DNA of 64,000 nt, from NCBI RefSeq assembly GCF_026262505.1, contig NC_067207.1, positions 17,018,082 to 17,082,081 of the forward strand, given 5' to 3'. Position numbers and translations under genes: made by a program. The notes beneath the pieces were generated by a model. It saw nothing but the letters and a program-made list of their open reading frames with translations, ran no database searches and had not been told where the DNA came from. Origin of the DNA: Trichomonas vaginalis G3. Its lineage: Eukaryota; Parabasalia; Trichomonadida; Trichomonadidae. Shown here piece by piece: positions 50,479 through 61,244 of the stretch. The stretch's first letter is position 1. Every line of letters starts with the position of its first letter.

Positions 50479-51279
50479 ATGGCAGAAGACATAATGGTTT
50501 ATACTATTACGACTAAAAACCCTGAGTCATATAATTCTATAACAACAAACTTACAAAGTCCTCAAGAACGATATTGTAAACTAACCTTAAACACAATGAC
50601 GACTAAAGCCTGTTTTGCTCTTTTGACACCAGAAGACTTTATTGTTGTGAATGGTAAAAAATACTCCTTTGAAGATACTTACTCAGATATACCACCAACA
50701 GGTTTTGTTGACTTATTTAATACTTTAAGTACGGGTGTAACATGTGCTGCAACTAGAGCAGGTTTCATTATGTTTGGAATGTCCGACTGAGTTTACTATA
50801 AACGATATGAGCTATAATACAAAACTTATTTCTGGTTTTTACTACCAACAGTTTCCTATAACAGGAAAAGGTGTCATACAAGGAATGTCTATTCCATTGA
50901 CATTAAGCACACCAATCTTATATATTGTTTCAAACTTAGGTTCAAAGTGTTATTCGAATGTCGACAGAAACTATTATGACCAAAAGATACTTATGCGTAT
51001 AAACAATACTTTCTCTGCTGGTTTGCCTATTGTTCATTCGAATGCAGAATTTTCAACCTTAGTGAACTCAAACACTTTGGCAAGTATAACGTTGAATTAG
51101 TTGACGCAAACTTTGTTCCTGTAAAACTTTTATGTCCTATGTATTTGTCAATGACGGCAGAAAGTTTCGAATTGGAAGATGCAATTGGTTGAAAGTATTG
51201 TATTACAAGAACAACTTCAACAACAAATAGCTCAAGAACAACAAATGCAACAAATGGAACATAACAAAGTCAAGAATAA
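50479..51279 (+). pseudogene. Putative minor capsid (penton) protein (copy R)
   Basis: Starts MAEDIMVYTITTKNPESYNS. Frame changes occur near 50780 (one added A), 51075-51100 and 51185. The beta-rich core and Gln-rich tail match 12001-12815. The tail is shorter by several Gln codons. Confidence 0.6.
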
Positions 51280-51306
51280 AAAATATATTTTTTTATTTTT
51301 ATAAAA

Positions 51307-52540
51307 ATGTACAGAATAGATGTTTCAGATTTTTATGACTTCCAAGCATTCAGAAATATGTGTCCATTTCGAGACTATAACAAAGCAGTCGAGAATTTGA
51401 AACGTTTAGTCATTTATGTTGACTCTGCCCAGAATGTTATGTCATGAAAGAATGGGATGTTGTCTTTAACAAACCAAGAGCAACAATAGTGTCTGAACAA
51501 GAATGTAGACAGAAACTTAAGAAAATAAAAGTCGTACAAGTTGGAATGAAGATGTTAGATGCTTGGGATATCTTATTGTCAAAGTTAGAAGATTTTTCAG
51601 TTCGAGTATAAAGTTCTATACACCTTCTCCAAACTTCTATTCTATCTTCACTGGATATAAATATGAACAAGTAGAATGGAAACACAGTATTATAGAAGCT
51701 TGGTTAGACCATGTCAAAGAAATTATATGCAATGGAAACGAAAAGGTTTATGAGTATATCTTATGTTGGTTTGCAAACATCTTACAACATCCAAGTGCTA
51801 AAAATGAAACTGCTCTCATTATAATTGGAAAACAAGGAACTGGTAAGAATACTTTCTTTACAGATATTTTGTGCAAACTGTTAGAAGGTTATTCGAATCC
51901 GAATATGACAAACTTAGAAAACATCTGTGGCAAGTTTAACTCCTCAATAGAGAATATGAAACTTATAGTTTGCAATGAACTTCAAAGTATAGATACAACA
52001 AAAGTTTTGAACTCAGATGCTTTGAAGAGTCTTATAACAGATAAAGTTGGAGTTGTTGAAAGAAAGTATAAAGACCAAAGAGTTTGTAAAAATGTTGCAA
52101 ACTTCATTATGGTTTCAAACAATGCTGTTCCGATGAAGTTAGAAAGTTCTGACAGAAGATATGTAGTTGTCAGAACGTCAGATTCTCATATGCAAGATAC
52201 AGAATATTTTGACGACTTAGCAGAAACTTTGACATCTGACTTTTACAACCACTTGTTCTCATATTTCATGACATTAGATATTTCTAAGTTCAATCCAAGA
52301 CAAATTCCACATACCGAAGAGAGACAAACATTGTTAGAAGCAAACAAGAGTGTATATGAACTGTTCATAGATGAAACTGACTTTGTGTCATTAGATGAAA
52401 AGTCTTTATATGATGAATATAAACAATATTGTCAAGAATATGGTTATATGGCAGCTTCTAAACGTACATTCTTGGCAAATGTCAAAAGTCTTTTAGATGT
52501 TCAGAATGGTGTATATACAAAGAAAATTTTTTCTGAGTAA
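51307..52540 (+). pseudogene. SF3 helicase of D5-like family (copy R)
   Basis: Starts MYRIDVSDFYDFQAFRNMCP. One base lost near 51430 and one near 51607 interrupt it. The joint between the N-terminal part and MKMLDAWDILL at 51546 is continuous here, proving they belong to one protein of about 411 residues. Helicase motifs GKQGTGKN, FIMVSNN and SDRRYVVVR are intact and the C-terminus (YGYMAASKRTFLANVKSL) is complete, unlike copy L. Confidence 0.75.
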
Positions 52541-52806
52541 ATTTTAAAAAAATATTTTTTTATCCGATAGAAAAGATGACGAAATTCATCTCAGTAAACA
52601 AGTACATGTCAGGACTTAAAGAAGAACTAGACCCATTCACATATTTGAATGTTTACTTCTACCATTTTGAAAAGTCTTCATTCAGCAAAGTTTGGAACAT
52701 CTAGGGTTGTTAGATTCCCGACGATAGGTGTCTTGGAAGATTTGCCTGGTGTCATCATAGTGTCTTTAAATCAAAAATTTTATTTTGGAGTTAGTTTTGT
52801 TCCATA

Positions 52807-53520
52807 TTAAGTTCTGTCAAAATGTAAGCTATTCAATTCTATCGTCGGAGGAAGTATCACAAATCTATCAATTTTTTTGTAAAAGTATACAAAAACATAT
52901 GGTGGTCAATTAGTTTATAATAATATAAATATTAAGATTATCCAAAATAAGAAAAACTAGGTTTTGAGAACACTTTTGAGATGATAATCAAAATATTTTG
53001 ATTGAAAAATAATATATTATTTATCAGATATAGAATGGATTTTTTCAAATTTAAAAATTCTGAAAAATAAACAGTTTTGTAAAGTAAAAAAAATGAACGA
53101 AAACTCGAGACCTCGTATTCCAAATGAATGAGTAAGATATATGTATGAAAAACTTGAAAGTGGTGAGTAAGGATGTCAATTTGGAAGAAAAGTGAGAAAA
53201 TTTTGATTGTGAACTCATCTCTAATATTTTGGCTCCTTAATATATTTGAATCATGATCTTTGAGAAGAGTTCTCAAAAGTATTCAAAAAAGCTATTTTTC
53301 CTTGAAATTTAAAAATCCTGTTTATTATATATTACCGAATTCAATTCCCTACATATTTCAAAATATTCTATGAACATTTCAATTTTTGAAAAAAACATAT
53401 TTTTCCAAATATATTTATTATCATATTTCTAATAATATTTCCTAAAGCGTCACTTTTTACTTCCTCGACGATTATTTCTCTCTCAAAAAATTCAATAGCT
53501 TACATTTTGACAGAACTTAA
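52807..53520. mobile_element. 714-bp TA-flanked MITE-like element
   Basis: Terminal inverted repeats TTAAGTTCTGTCAAAATGTA and its complement ..GACAGAACTTAA with TA on each side. AT-rich interior without coding capacity. A TA target duplication suggests Tc1/mariner-type mobilisation. Confidence 0.75.
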
Positions 53521-53837
53521 TATGTAACAGTTTTATTGATTTTTCAATAAAAAACATTTCTAAAACAAGAAAATAAAACGATAAAATATTTATATTTTAT
53601 ATAAGGATCTTATATATTTAAAATAAATATCATTTTATTTTTTTCATTGGTGTCTGTCAAACCATAATACACTATTCAAAAATTCAATGTGTCTTGCGGT
53701 TTCAAAAGACACCTTCAAATTGAACGATAGCACAGACACTATTGAATTTTACCCATTGTATTTAGTTTTTACCCTTTTTATTTTTAAGAATTAATGACTG
53801 AAACAGCCGTTTTGCTATGACCTCAATCACTTTTATT

Positions 53838-55546
53838 AAGGGTTTCGTTTTGCGAAAAAAACGTACAATACGCAATTTCGCTAAAAAAACATTTAGCTAG
53901 CAATTTCGACCTTTGACTCCACTCAAGACGTCACTTTTTTAATTTTGCGGTATCATATTTTTGGAAAATCTTTATGAATATTGTAATAAACAGAAATTCA
54001 TCAAAAGTGACAGCTCTCAATTTTTTGACATTTGTAAATTCTAAATTGAATGAGAAAAATGAAATAATACTAAGCATAATACAATATTCTAGATTTAATT
54101 ATAATTAGGAAAAAGTTAGTTTTGAGAGTACTTTTCATAGGAATATAGAATGAAATCTTCTGAAAAATAATATCACATAAACTCATATTATTTTCTAATA
54201 TATAACTATTTTATATAAAAATCAAATTCAATGATCTTAAAAGCGAAGGATAAACCTCAAAATTTACGAATATAATGAGTGGGAATAGGCGTAAAGCAAA
54301 AATTGATATTTCATATGGTTTTATGATAGATAACCATTATATTCCCACTCATTATATTCGTAAATTTGAGGTTTATCCTTCGCTTTTAAGATCATTGAAT
54401 TTGATTTTTATATAAAATAGTTATATATTAGAAATAATATGAGTTTATGTGATATTATTTTTCAGAAGATTTTGTGTTCTTCTTCAAAATTTTATTTTTT
54501 TATTAAAAAGAATCTTTACAAAATATACATTTACTTTAATTAATATTTAAAAACGTGCTCTATCAAAAGTTCCAAAAATTCAATATTTTAGCTTTTCTGA
54601 GGTGTCACTTTTGATGAATTTCTGTTTACAACAATATTATATTAAAAGTCTCTTTAATATCTATATTTCATATTTTTATCGATTTTTAAAGTTTTTGCGA
54701 AAAGTATTCAATTATTTTTGCTATTTGGTCGGGTAAATGTCAGATTTGCGACATTTTCTGATATGATATTCAGATTCTACGTTGATAATAATGCTTATAG
54801 AACCCTCTTGCTATTGTGTCAAAATTGCGAAACCGATAGCAAAAATATCTCGCAATATCAAAATTGAGATATTGAGTGAATTATGCATTATAGAGATTAA
54901 AAATCTGATTTGTGAAAACATCTCATCAGTTTCTAGCTAATTCAAAAATCTTTACTATCTTATTCGATTAAAATGAAAAGGGAATAGTTTCATTATGCTT
55001 TAAATGACAGCCTTATAATATAATCATAGTTTTCGCTCAATATGCAGCATTTTTTTTTCGAAATCTATGGTCAATGTCCTAAATACTGATTGCTTTGCAT
55101 TCATATCTCTTACATTTTCTATACCCACATCACTATTCATTGCTATTCCTATCTTTTTCATTTTTGTTTGTTTCTCATAATTTCTCAAAAAACATGATAA
55201 CTTGATATTTGTAAATATCATACTTTATAACGTAAATAAGAACTTGACCTATTAAGAAAAGCAGTAATGAAAAGAAAATCTGAAATTCATAAAAATTACA
55301 AGTTTCTGATGACAATTAGCTTAATTAAACCAGGTACAAGATTATATAATTGTATTTTCTATTCAATTATCCATATAATATCTTATCCAGAAAAAATAAC
55401 TTGATCAATACCAAATGATTTTTTAACTAGTAAATAAAGTATTTTCTTTACACACACATTGTATATCATAGTTTTTTTTTGGTTTCGCAAAACATCCAAA
55501 AACAAATATGCTATAAAAGTGACAATTTTAGCAAAACGAAACCCTT
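53838..55546. mobile_element. Mutator-like (9-bp target) element with large foldback
   Basis: Ends AAGGGTTTCGTTTTGC and GCAAAACGAAACCCTT, flanked by the 9-base duplication ACTTTTATT at 53829-53837 and 55547-55555. The uninterrupted target is seen in the left copy near 22938. A nine-base duplication fits Mutator-like elements. No transposase. The interior includes a long palindrome. Confidence 0.75.
54155..54470. repeat. Long palindrome, about 132-bp arms
   Basis: Left arm 54155-54287 and right arm 54340-54470 are nearly perfect inverted copies around a 52-base loop. Examples are CCTCAAAATTTACGAATATA against TATATTCGTAAATTTGAGG, and GCGAAGGATAAACC. More distant inverted pieces at 53970-54030 and 54590-54640 extend the foldback. 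Confidence 0.9.
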
Positions 55547-56590
55547 ACTTTTATTTATTATTTTAAATATTATTTAATTTTATTATTTGAATAGGCCAAC
55601 TTATATTTGAGAAGCTCAATTTGAGACCACTTAAAACATTGAAATATCATAAATATTGAAATATTAAAAAGTGTATTTCAAAATATTGAAATTATAAAAA
55701 TTTATAATACTGAAATTGAGACAAATTAATAAATTCAATGCCTTTTTTTTTTGAAATAACTCTCAAATATTATTTTTTTGTTTATTTAATGATGAATAAA
55801 TATGATTGCTTTAGTCAATCATAAAAACTAATTTAAGTTTAAAATAATGAAAGGATAATTTGATCGTTTTTTAAAATACAATTATTTTTGATGATTTGCA
55901 AGAATCTTTGAAAAGAATATAATATAGGTTCTATTTTTGTAAAATTTCTCCAAATCATGTATTACATAAATTACGATTAAAACGATGAAAGAACCAAAAA
56001 GTGTGTTTTGTGTTTTGTTGTTGCGTGTTGGATGCGGGATCCTGTTATTTCCGAAATCGACAAAAAATTTGGAAATTGAATTTCCGAAATCGAAATTATA
56101 TTAATGTTTTTAATATTCTTATATCAAAAGGATTAAAGTTCATTAAGAGAAAAACAATTCTTCTTCTTCAATCTATTGGCGCATTTATTTCTACACGCCA
56201 ATAAGGAAGGGAAAATTATAAGACACCATGGTGTCTTCAAAACGCTAATTTTTGATATTTTTAACAACCCTAGGAACATCGAACCAGTTAAGTTTGCTAT
56301 TGTGACTAAAAATGGTGCGAAATTTGAAGACTTAGACATAGAAGGTTTGTTAACAGTCAAAGAAAGTTTTGACAGAAGGTTCTCAAACCTTAAAGAAGGC
56401 AAAGCATACAAACTTGTTATACCTTATGAACCAAAGAAGACAGACGACTATGAATATTATGAGTCTAAAGTTGTAGAAGTTCAAGGTAAATTGGGTAAAA
56501 AGATTTTAGAGTCTAAGCCAGTGTTTACTCCTAAAGAGGAAGAGAACATTGACATTGACCCAGAAATGTTCTAAAAATAAAATTTTATTT

Positions 56591-57040
56591 TTACATGTCA
56601 TATCTCCCCTTATCTGGAACTGGTTCAGGTTCTTTCTTCTCTTCTACTTTTTTCTCTTTCTTTTCTCTCTTCTTCTTTTCTGGTGGAGTTATGTCAAATT
56701 TCTCCGAACCATATTTATGTAAAAGTTCTGTGTCCTTTAATAGCTCATCTATTCTGTTTTCTATTTCATCTTCAAGAACAGCGCATGTGTCTTCTTTGCA
56801 TTCTAAGAACTTTTGTTGGACTTCATCTTTCCAATCGGCGTCATCTCTTTCAACAAGTCTGTCATTGACAAATTTTAAGACTGCTCTTTGTAATGTTTTA
56901 TGGTTCTTGTCATATTCTCAGAAACAGAACTTTAGAACAAATTCACCTTTCTTGTTTACACTATGTAAGATTTTATGGTCGACAGATGTTTTGCTGTCAA
57001 AAAGTTTGTCTCGAATATAGATAGCGAAATCGCTAGACAT
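56591..57040 (-). pseudogene. Lys/Glu-tailed Maverick protein with nonsense codon (copy R)
   Basis: 150 codons from MSSDFAIYIRDKLFD, frame kept throughout, but TGA replaces TGG in the CFWEYD segment at about 56918. Copy L has the Trp codon but a frameshift elsewhere. The basic tail (KKKREKKEKKVEEKK) and acidic helices are conserved. Convergent with the gene ending at 56574. Confidence 0.65.
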
Positions 57041-57945
57041 TTTCTAAAAGATAAAAATTTTAATTTTTCTAAAAATATGTTAGAAAAAAAGTTTGCTGAC
57101 ATTAACAAGAAATTTGAGAATGTTTTAAACAAGAACAAGGTGAAGTTAGAAAATGCTCAGATAAAACCTATACATGAAAAGTTCTTATTTGCTCAGAATG
57201 GTATAACAGGTCTAATTGCACCACCTGGGTCGGGTAAGACTTTCACTTATCTTAAAATGGCTGCACAACAACAAGAACTAGATGAGAAGAACCCATTCTA
57301 TGAGTTAGTAGTCATTTGTAGTACTTCTGGTCAATTTGACCAAACCGTCAATTCGTTCAAAGATATTATAAAGAAGTCTAAGTTAGTATGTATAAAAGAC
57401 TCTGAGTTGTTAGATTGGATAAAGAAGTACCAAAGAAGAGTTTTGAAGTATAATGCTATAAATGAGTATATAAATTCGAAGTTTAAAGACCCAAATGAGG
57501 AAATGCAGAGAATATTAGAGAAGAAACACTTCAGAAACAAACAGAAAGAGATAGAATACATTTCGAAGAAATTGCAATCTTACGATTGGAAAACGTACCC
57601 TCATAGGTGTCTTCTTATTTTAGATGATTTCGCCTCTCATCCTTTGTTAAAGAATAGAGAATATCTCATACCGAAATGGCTCACCAAAAAGGTGATATTT
57701 TTGGCGCCAATAATTTGATTTTTCTGATTCTTTCTATTTAGATATATTTATTTAATATTCATATTCCTTTATATTGCCTCATATTATTTCCCATTTTTAA
57801 TCATATTATACAAATCTTTAATAATTTTTAATGTTTTGAGCTTCAAAATCTTGTTCTAACTATTTTCATTCATATATCCTAGAAAAAATTAAAAAGTTTT
57901 TTAGAAATAAAAATGTTTGTATGTAAAGTATTGAAAATATTCTAG

Positions 57946-58104
57946 ATGAGAAGACATTCTCCAGAAGAGATTGATATTGATTGGCTTTGTGAAGCCATCA
58001 CAAAATCAAATAATGGAGTTAAGTTAACTGATATTTGCGCGAAAGCTAAAATAAATCATGAAGGCAGAGTTATATATAATCATACTATCTTAAAGTATTC
58101 CTAG
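57946..58104 (+). CDS. Small helix-turn-helix-like frame inside the element
   Basis: 52 codons, MRRHSPEEIDIDWLCEAITK then VKLTDICAKAKI, which looks like the start of a helix-turn-helix. No upstream initiator or continuation in other frames is evident. It may be the remnant of a transposase N-terminus, or chance. Confidence 0.3.
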   Translation: MRRHSPEEIDIDWLCEAITKSNNGVKLTDICAKAKINHEGRVIYNHTILKYS

Positions 58105-58297
58105 AAATTTCCAAAATTAACCGAAATATAACTGTACAGAATTACTATTTTCGAGATAAAATTCATATGGAAATACTAATTCATAACGCTTTATGTTATA
58201 TAAAATTTAATTTATAAAAATTTCAAAATAAATCAAATTTAACACAATGAATATAACTGCAATCGAGGTTTTTGACGATTGATTCTTACGAGAAGTT

Positions 58298-58551
58298 TTC
58301 CAAACTTTGAGTTAATGTCTTGACATTAACTCAAAGTTTGGAAGTCTAATAAGGGGAATTGTAGGCTATGAGGCACTGATATATAATCAGTGCCTCATAG
58401 CCTGCAATTCCCATTAGAAATCGGAGAAACTTTGTCCGCATAACTTATGATGCGGACAAAGTTTCTCCCATTTCTACTTAGAATGAAAGGGCAAGAGGTA
58501 TATAGGTACACTATATATCTCTTGCCCTTTCATTCTTACCTAAAGACTTCC
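58298..58551. repeat. Cluster of four long perfect hairpins
   Basis: Arms: 58298-58343 (about 22 bp, TT loop); 58354-58412 (27 bp, one mismatch, extended by TCTAAT/ATTAGA outside); 58423-58468 (18 bp, 10-base loop); 58480-58536 (about 23 bp). GGAAGTCT at 58340 pairs with AGACTTCC at 58544, so hairpins 2-4 lie inside a closed stem and form a cloverleaf-like multibranch structure. Confidence 0.9.
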
Positions 58552-59040
58552 AATCTTATTTTTTTCCAATTTTTCCCCTAAATTTAAATCTTATATAATA
58601 TAAATAAAATGCATAATATCAATCACAAAAATTAATGTTTATTTTTTAAATTAAAATTGCCGCGTAATTTAAGGTTTTCTGTCACTTTTTTGTTAGCCAT
58701 TTCGGTACGAAACAGTTAAAGAATAGAGAACAAGATATGTGTCGAATTCTTAAGAAACTTAGGCACTTTAACATCTCAGTCGTAATATGTGTACAGACAG
58801 CAAAGAGTTTAAGTAAGGATGTTAAAAGAATACTTACTGACATAATACTTTTCCCTGGATTGTCCGAAGACGATTTCATGGAACTTATGAAAGAGTCCAT
58901 GGCAGGTAAGTTTGACAGACATGAACTCTGGGAGAAGTACAAAGTCATACAAGACCCTCATACTTCTTTCAGAATTCATATCTACGCAAACAAAGTTCAA
59001 ATTGTAAAAAGTCAAGCTTGAAAAATGTAAGTGTTTAGTC

Positions 59041-59220
59041 TTAGTAAGATGGTAACTTCTTAAAGCAAATACCATTGCTGAGTTTTATGTACGTGAAGAG
59101 AAGTACAATGAATTCAATTACGAGTACAATTGCAATGACAACTAAGGCAACTATTTTTGTCTTTTGCCAGCAAGGGTACTTCTTCTCTTCCAATGGTTCG
59201 GCAGAACTATACTCACTCAT
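59041..59220 (-). CDS. Small single-pass membrane protein
   Basis: 59 residues: acidic N-terminus (MSEYSSAEPLEEKKYPCWQK), a membrane helix at about 24-46 (IVALVVIAIVLVIEFIVLLF) and a short Lys/Cys tail. Present only in copy R; copy L has the inverted-repeat cassette here. It could be a virion-membrane or egress protein. It diverges from the 59265 gene. Confidence 0.65.
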   Translation of the reverse strand: MSEYSSAEPLEEKKYPCWQKTKIVALVVIAIVLVIEFIVLLFTYIKLSNGICFKKLPSY

Positions 59221-59264
59221 GAGAAATGCCAAAACGGTTTAATAGAAAAAGTGACATTTTTTTA

Positions 59265-59453
59265 ATGTCCGAAGACTCGAAGGTGCAACACTTCCAAAAT
59301 ACCGACGAACTCAGAAGAGCAGCATGGCAGTATCTTCTTGACAACTTCTTTGAGTTCCCCAGGTACACCTTGGAAAATGCTGAAGAACTCCGACACAGAG
59401 AATTTGGAGAAATTGCGCTCCAATACTACCTTGACAAACAAAGGGTAAATTAA
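59265..59453 (+). CDS. Small conserved Maverick protein, 62 residues (copy R)
   Basis: MSEDSKVQHFQNTDELRR; conserved with 7170-7358. Start set at the ATG just after AAAAAGTGACATTTTT. Helical, function unknown. Confidence 0.7.
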   Translation: MSEDSKVQHFQNTDELRRAAWQYLLDNFFEFPRYTLENAEELRHREFGEIALQYYLDKQRVN

Positions 59454-59488
59454 GACTAAAAACTTAACGTTTAAAAAGTGACATTTTT

Positions 59489-59689
59489 ATGAGCTCCGAG
59501 TCACCGAGAAAACTTGGTCAGATGTTAGCAGCTTACTTCCCTGAGGAGGATGGAAGCGTTACATACGTAAGGTTCAAAAACAACGAACCTGGAATTGCGT
59601 ACCAAATTCGCAATTACATGACCATGGAAGAGTACGAAAGGTTCCTACAAGAGAAACCAGCTCTAAACAACTCAGAAAAGAAAGAATAA
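59489..59689 (+). CDS. Small conserved Maverick protein, 66 residues (copy R)
   Basis: MSSESPRKLGQMLAAYFPEE; conserved with 6933-7133. The same AAAAAGTGACATTTTT box lies directly before its ATG, 35 bases after the previous stop, so each small gene seems to have its own promoter. Confidence 0.7.
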   Translation: MSSESPRKLGQMLAAYFPEEDGSVTYVRFKNNEPGIAYQIRNYMTMEEYERFLQEKPALNNSEKKE

Positions 59690-59718
59690 AAAGTTTAACT
59701 CGTAATTGTTTATTTTTT

Positions 59719-60297
59719 TTACTTGTATGGGCAAGCTGCAAGAATGAAGTCGACTATCTCAGTCTTTGTCTTGACCAGTTGGACTGCTCTTGTAAGCACG
59801 TCTGTTTTGCGGTCTCCAGCTGGTGTCTGACCTTCGTAATTGCGCATGTTCTTGAGAGCTCCAACTGTAAATGGTTGTAGGATGAAGAGTCTCTCAGACT
59901 GCTTGAGGTAGTCTTCACGGTCACGAACCGAATCTGTGGTACGAGTCGAATTGGTCGACCTTAGGGAAGAGACTGAAAGCCTGTCGTCTTCCATCGGGGC
60001 TGTGGCATAATCTTTGCGTAAACGGTTCAGACCTTCTTCGAACTCTTGGGCTCTCTTCGATTGGGATTGAGATTGGAATTGCTGGGGTGGAGCTTGCTGG
60101 AACAACCAAGGGTTGGGGAAGTAAGGCATAGGTTGAGGAGGGTAGTTCGGGAAGCCTTGTGGTGGGTAGTAACCTTGAGGTGGAAATTGGTACTAATTCG
60201 GAGGTACTTGCTGGAACTGAGGTTGCTGAGGAGACTGTTGTGGTTCTTTAGGTTCCTCTGGTTTGGGAATGGACTCGGTTGGTGGGACGTCGGACAT
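59719..60297 (-). pseudogene. Pro/Gln/Tyr-rich Maverick protein with nonsense codon (copy R)
   Basis: Homologue of 6296-6904, starting at 60297. TAG at 60193-60195 replaces a Tyr codon (TAC in copy L) in the Pro-rich part. The remaining frame is open to AACPYK and could be translated from a Met in the repeat region. One of the NYPPQGF repeats present in L is missing. Confidence 0.65.
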
Positions 60298-60337
60298 TCG
60301 TTTGTGTCCTGTCGGACCACAACGATAAAAATCCCTG

Positions 60338-60545
60338 CTACTAGCAGTACTTTTACTGACAGTAGCAGTACTTTTTCTGACAGTAGTAGTACTTTTACTG
60401 ACAGTAGCAGTACTTTATCGTCGAAAACCCTCTCAAATTTTCCTTTTTTCTGCTCCTAGCAGTACTTTTACTGACAGTAGCAGTACTTTTTCTGACAGTA
60501 GCAGTACTTTTTCTGACAGTAGCAGTACTTTTACTGACAGTAGCA
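60338..60545. repeat. 21-bp tandem array in a divergent promoter (copy R)
   Basis: Eight to nine units of AGCAGTACTTTT(A/T)CTGACAGT type, interrupted at about 60414-60452 by a unique segment. It has the same period and place as the array at 5905-6295 in copy L, but the unit sequence differs apart from GTACTTTT. Confidence 0.9.
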
Positions 60546-60911
60546 ATGGTCGAGGTCGAACCTACCGACGAGGCAATTTACCTAATTGAAATTAACGAGC
60601 TTGTTAAAGACTTCCTCAGGCAGAATGTAAAAGGCAAGCTTGTTAACGGTTGGATAACGGGAAGGGCTGCCTTGAATCTCGAGACTTCGACTGGAATTCC
60701 AATTCAAATACCAGACGGGACAGCCTTCGACGACATAAAGCAAGCAAAGAAGGAAGCCATTAGAAAGTTCTTTGCCAAGCGTCCTTGGATACTACTTCCA
60801 AACAGAGAGAACCCTTTCCCAAGAATGAACCAAATTCTCAAGGGTCTCCTTCACTTCTCTGGTCAGCCGTTCTACATAACCTGTGAAGGCGACATCCAAC
60901 CAATTCAGTAA
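60546..60911 (+). CDS. Conserved small Maverick protein, 121 residues (copy R)
   Basis: MVEVEPTDEAIYLIEINELV; homologue of 5530-5904 with a diverged N-terminal half. Open. Conserved RPWILLP, FSGQPF and GDIQPI segments. Function unknown. Confidence 0.7.
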   Translation: MVEVEPTDEAIYLIEINELVKDFLRQNVKGKLVNGWITGRAALNLETSTGIPIQIPDGTAFDDIKQAKKEAIRKFFAKRPWILLPNRENPFPRMNQILKGLLHFSGQPFYITCEGDIQPIQ

Positions 60912-60937
60912 ACATCTCATTTTAACTTCACTTTTTT

Positions 60938-61222
60938 ATGTTTTTACTCACACTCGTACTCAACAGGTTTGTGTACAACTATTTCAACTGTGAACCTTGT
61001 ATTGACCGGTTTTCCTGCAAATGCAAGTTCGGTCAATACACAATTTATGGTGGCAAGAAAGACAGTGGGGAATGTTATTCTGACATCTGTTGTTGCGCTC
61101 GAGAGAGAATTGAAATTCCAGACCCAACTCCAACACCAACACTCAAGTTGCCAAAGACTCATGTGAAGAAGAAGCCTTCTGGTAAGTTTCTTATAGCCAT
61201 ATACATGGCACGCTTTGAGTAA
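60938..61222 (+). CDS. Small Cys-rich Maverick protein (copy R)
   Basis: 94 residues. Cysteine spacing is identical to 5205-5501 (CEPC..CKCKF..CYSDICCC). The Pro-rich linker is shorter (DPTPTPTL). Hydrophobic N-terminus conserved. Confidence 0.7.
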   Translation: MFLLTLVLNRFVYNYFNCEPCIDRFSCKCKFGQYTIYGGKKDSGECYSDICCCARERIEIPDPTPTPTLKLPKTHVKKKPSGKFLIAIYMARFE

Positions 61223-61244
61223 AAACATTTTTTTCATTTTTTGA

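Larger units (their letters stand above)
52702..56272. mobile_element. Nonautonomous hAT-type element with nested insertions
   Basis: Ends TAGGGTTGTTA and TAACAACCCTA, flanked by 8-base duplications GGAACATC at 52694-52701 and 56273-56280. Eight-base targets and YARNG-type ends are hallmarks of hAT elements. No transposase is present. Two further elements (52807-53520 and 53838-55546) lie inside. Its right part is shared with 22909-24944. Confidence 0.8.
52576..56574 (+). pseudogene. Conserved Maverick protein split by a 3.6-kb transposon
   Basis: Coding parts 52576-52701 and 56281-56574 total exactly 140 codons with no other defect when the insertion and one copy of the 8-base duplication GGAACATC are left out. 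Starts MTKFISVNKYMSGLKEELDP and ends NIDIDPEMF. The clean gene before insertion means the transposition postdates the duplication of the Maverick. Confidence 0.8.
57662..58714. mobile_element. 1053-bp element with 28-bp inverted ends and 16-bp flanking repeat
   Basis: Ends share TACCGAAATGGCT in inverted orientation followed by an ACAAAAA-like run. The flanking direct repeat is GTTAAAGAATAGAGAA at 57646-57661 and 58715-58730. A sixteen-base duplication is longer than for common DNA transposon families. The interior has a 52-codon frame and a cluster of strong hairpins, no transposase. Confidence 0.7.
57077..59021 (+). pseudogene. Maverick packaging ATPase split by a 1-kb insertion (copy R)
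   Basis: Parts 57077-57661 (195 codons, with Walker A APPGSGKT and Walker B ILILDD-type) and 58731-59021 (97 codons) add up to exactly 292 codons. That is the full enzyme with no further change. The break is about 12 codons after Walker B. The element was therefore intact when the insertion arrived. Confidence 0.8.
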
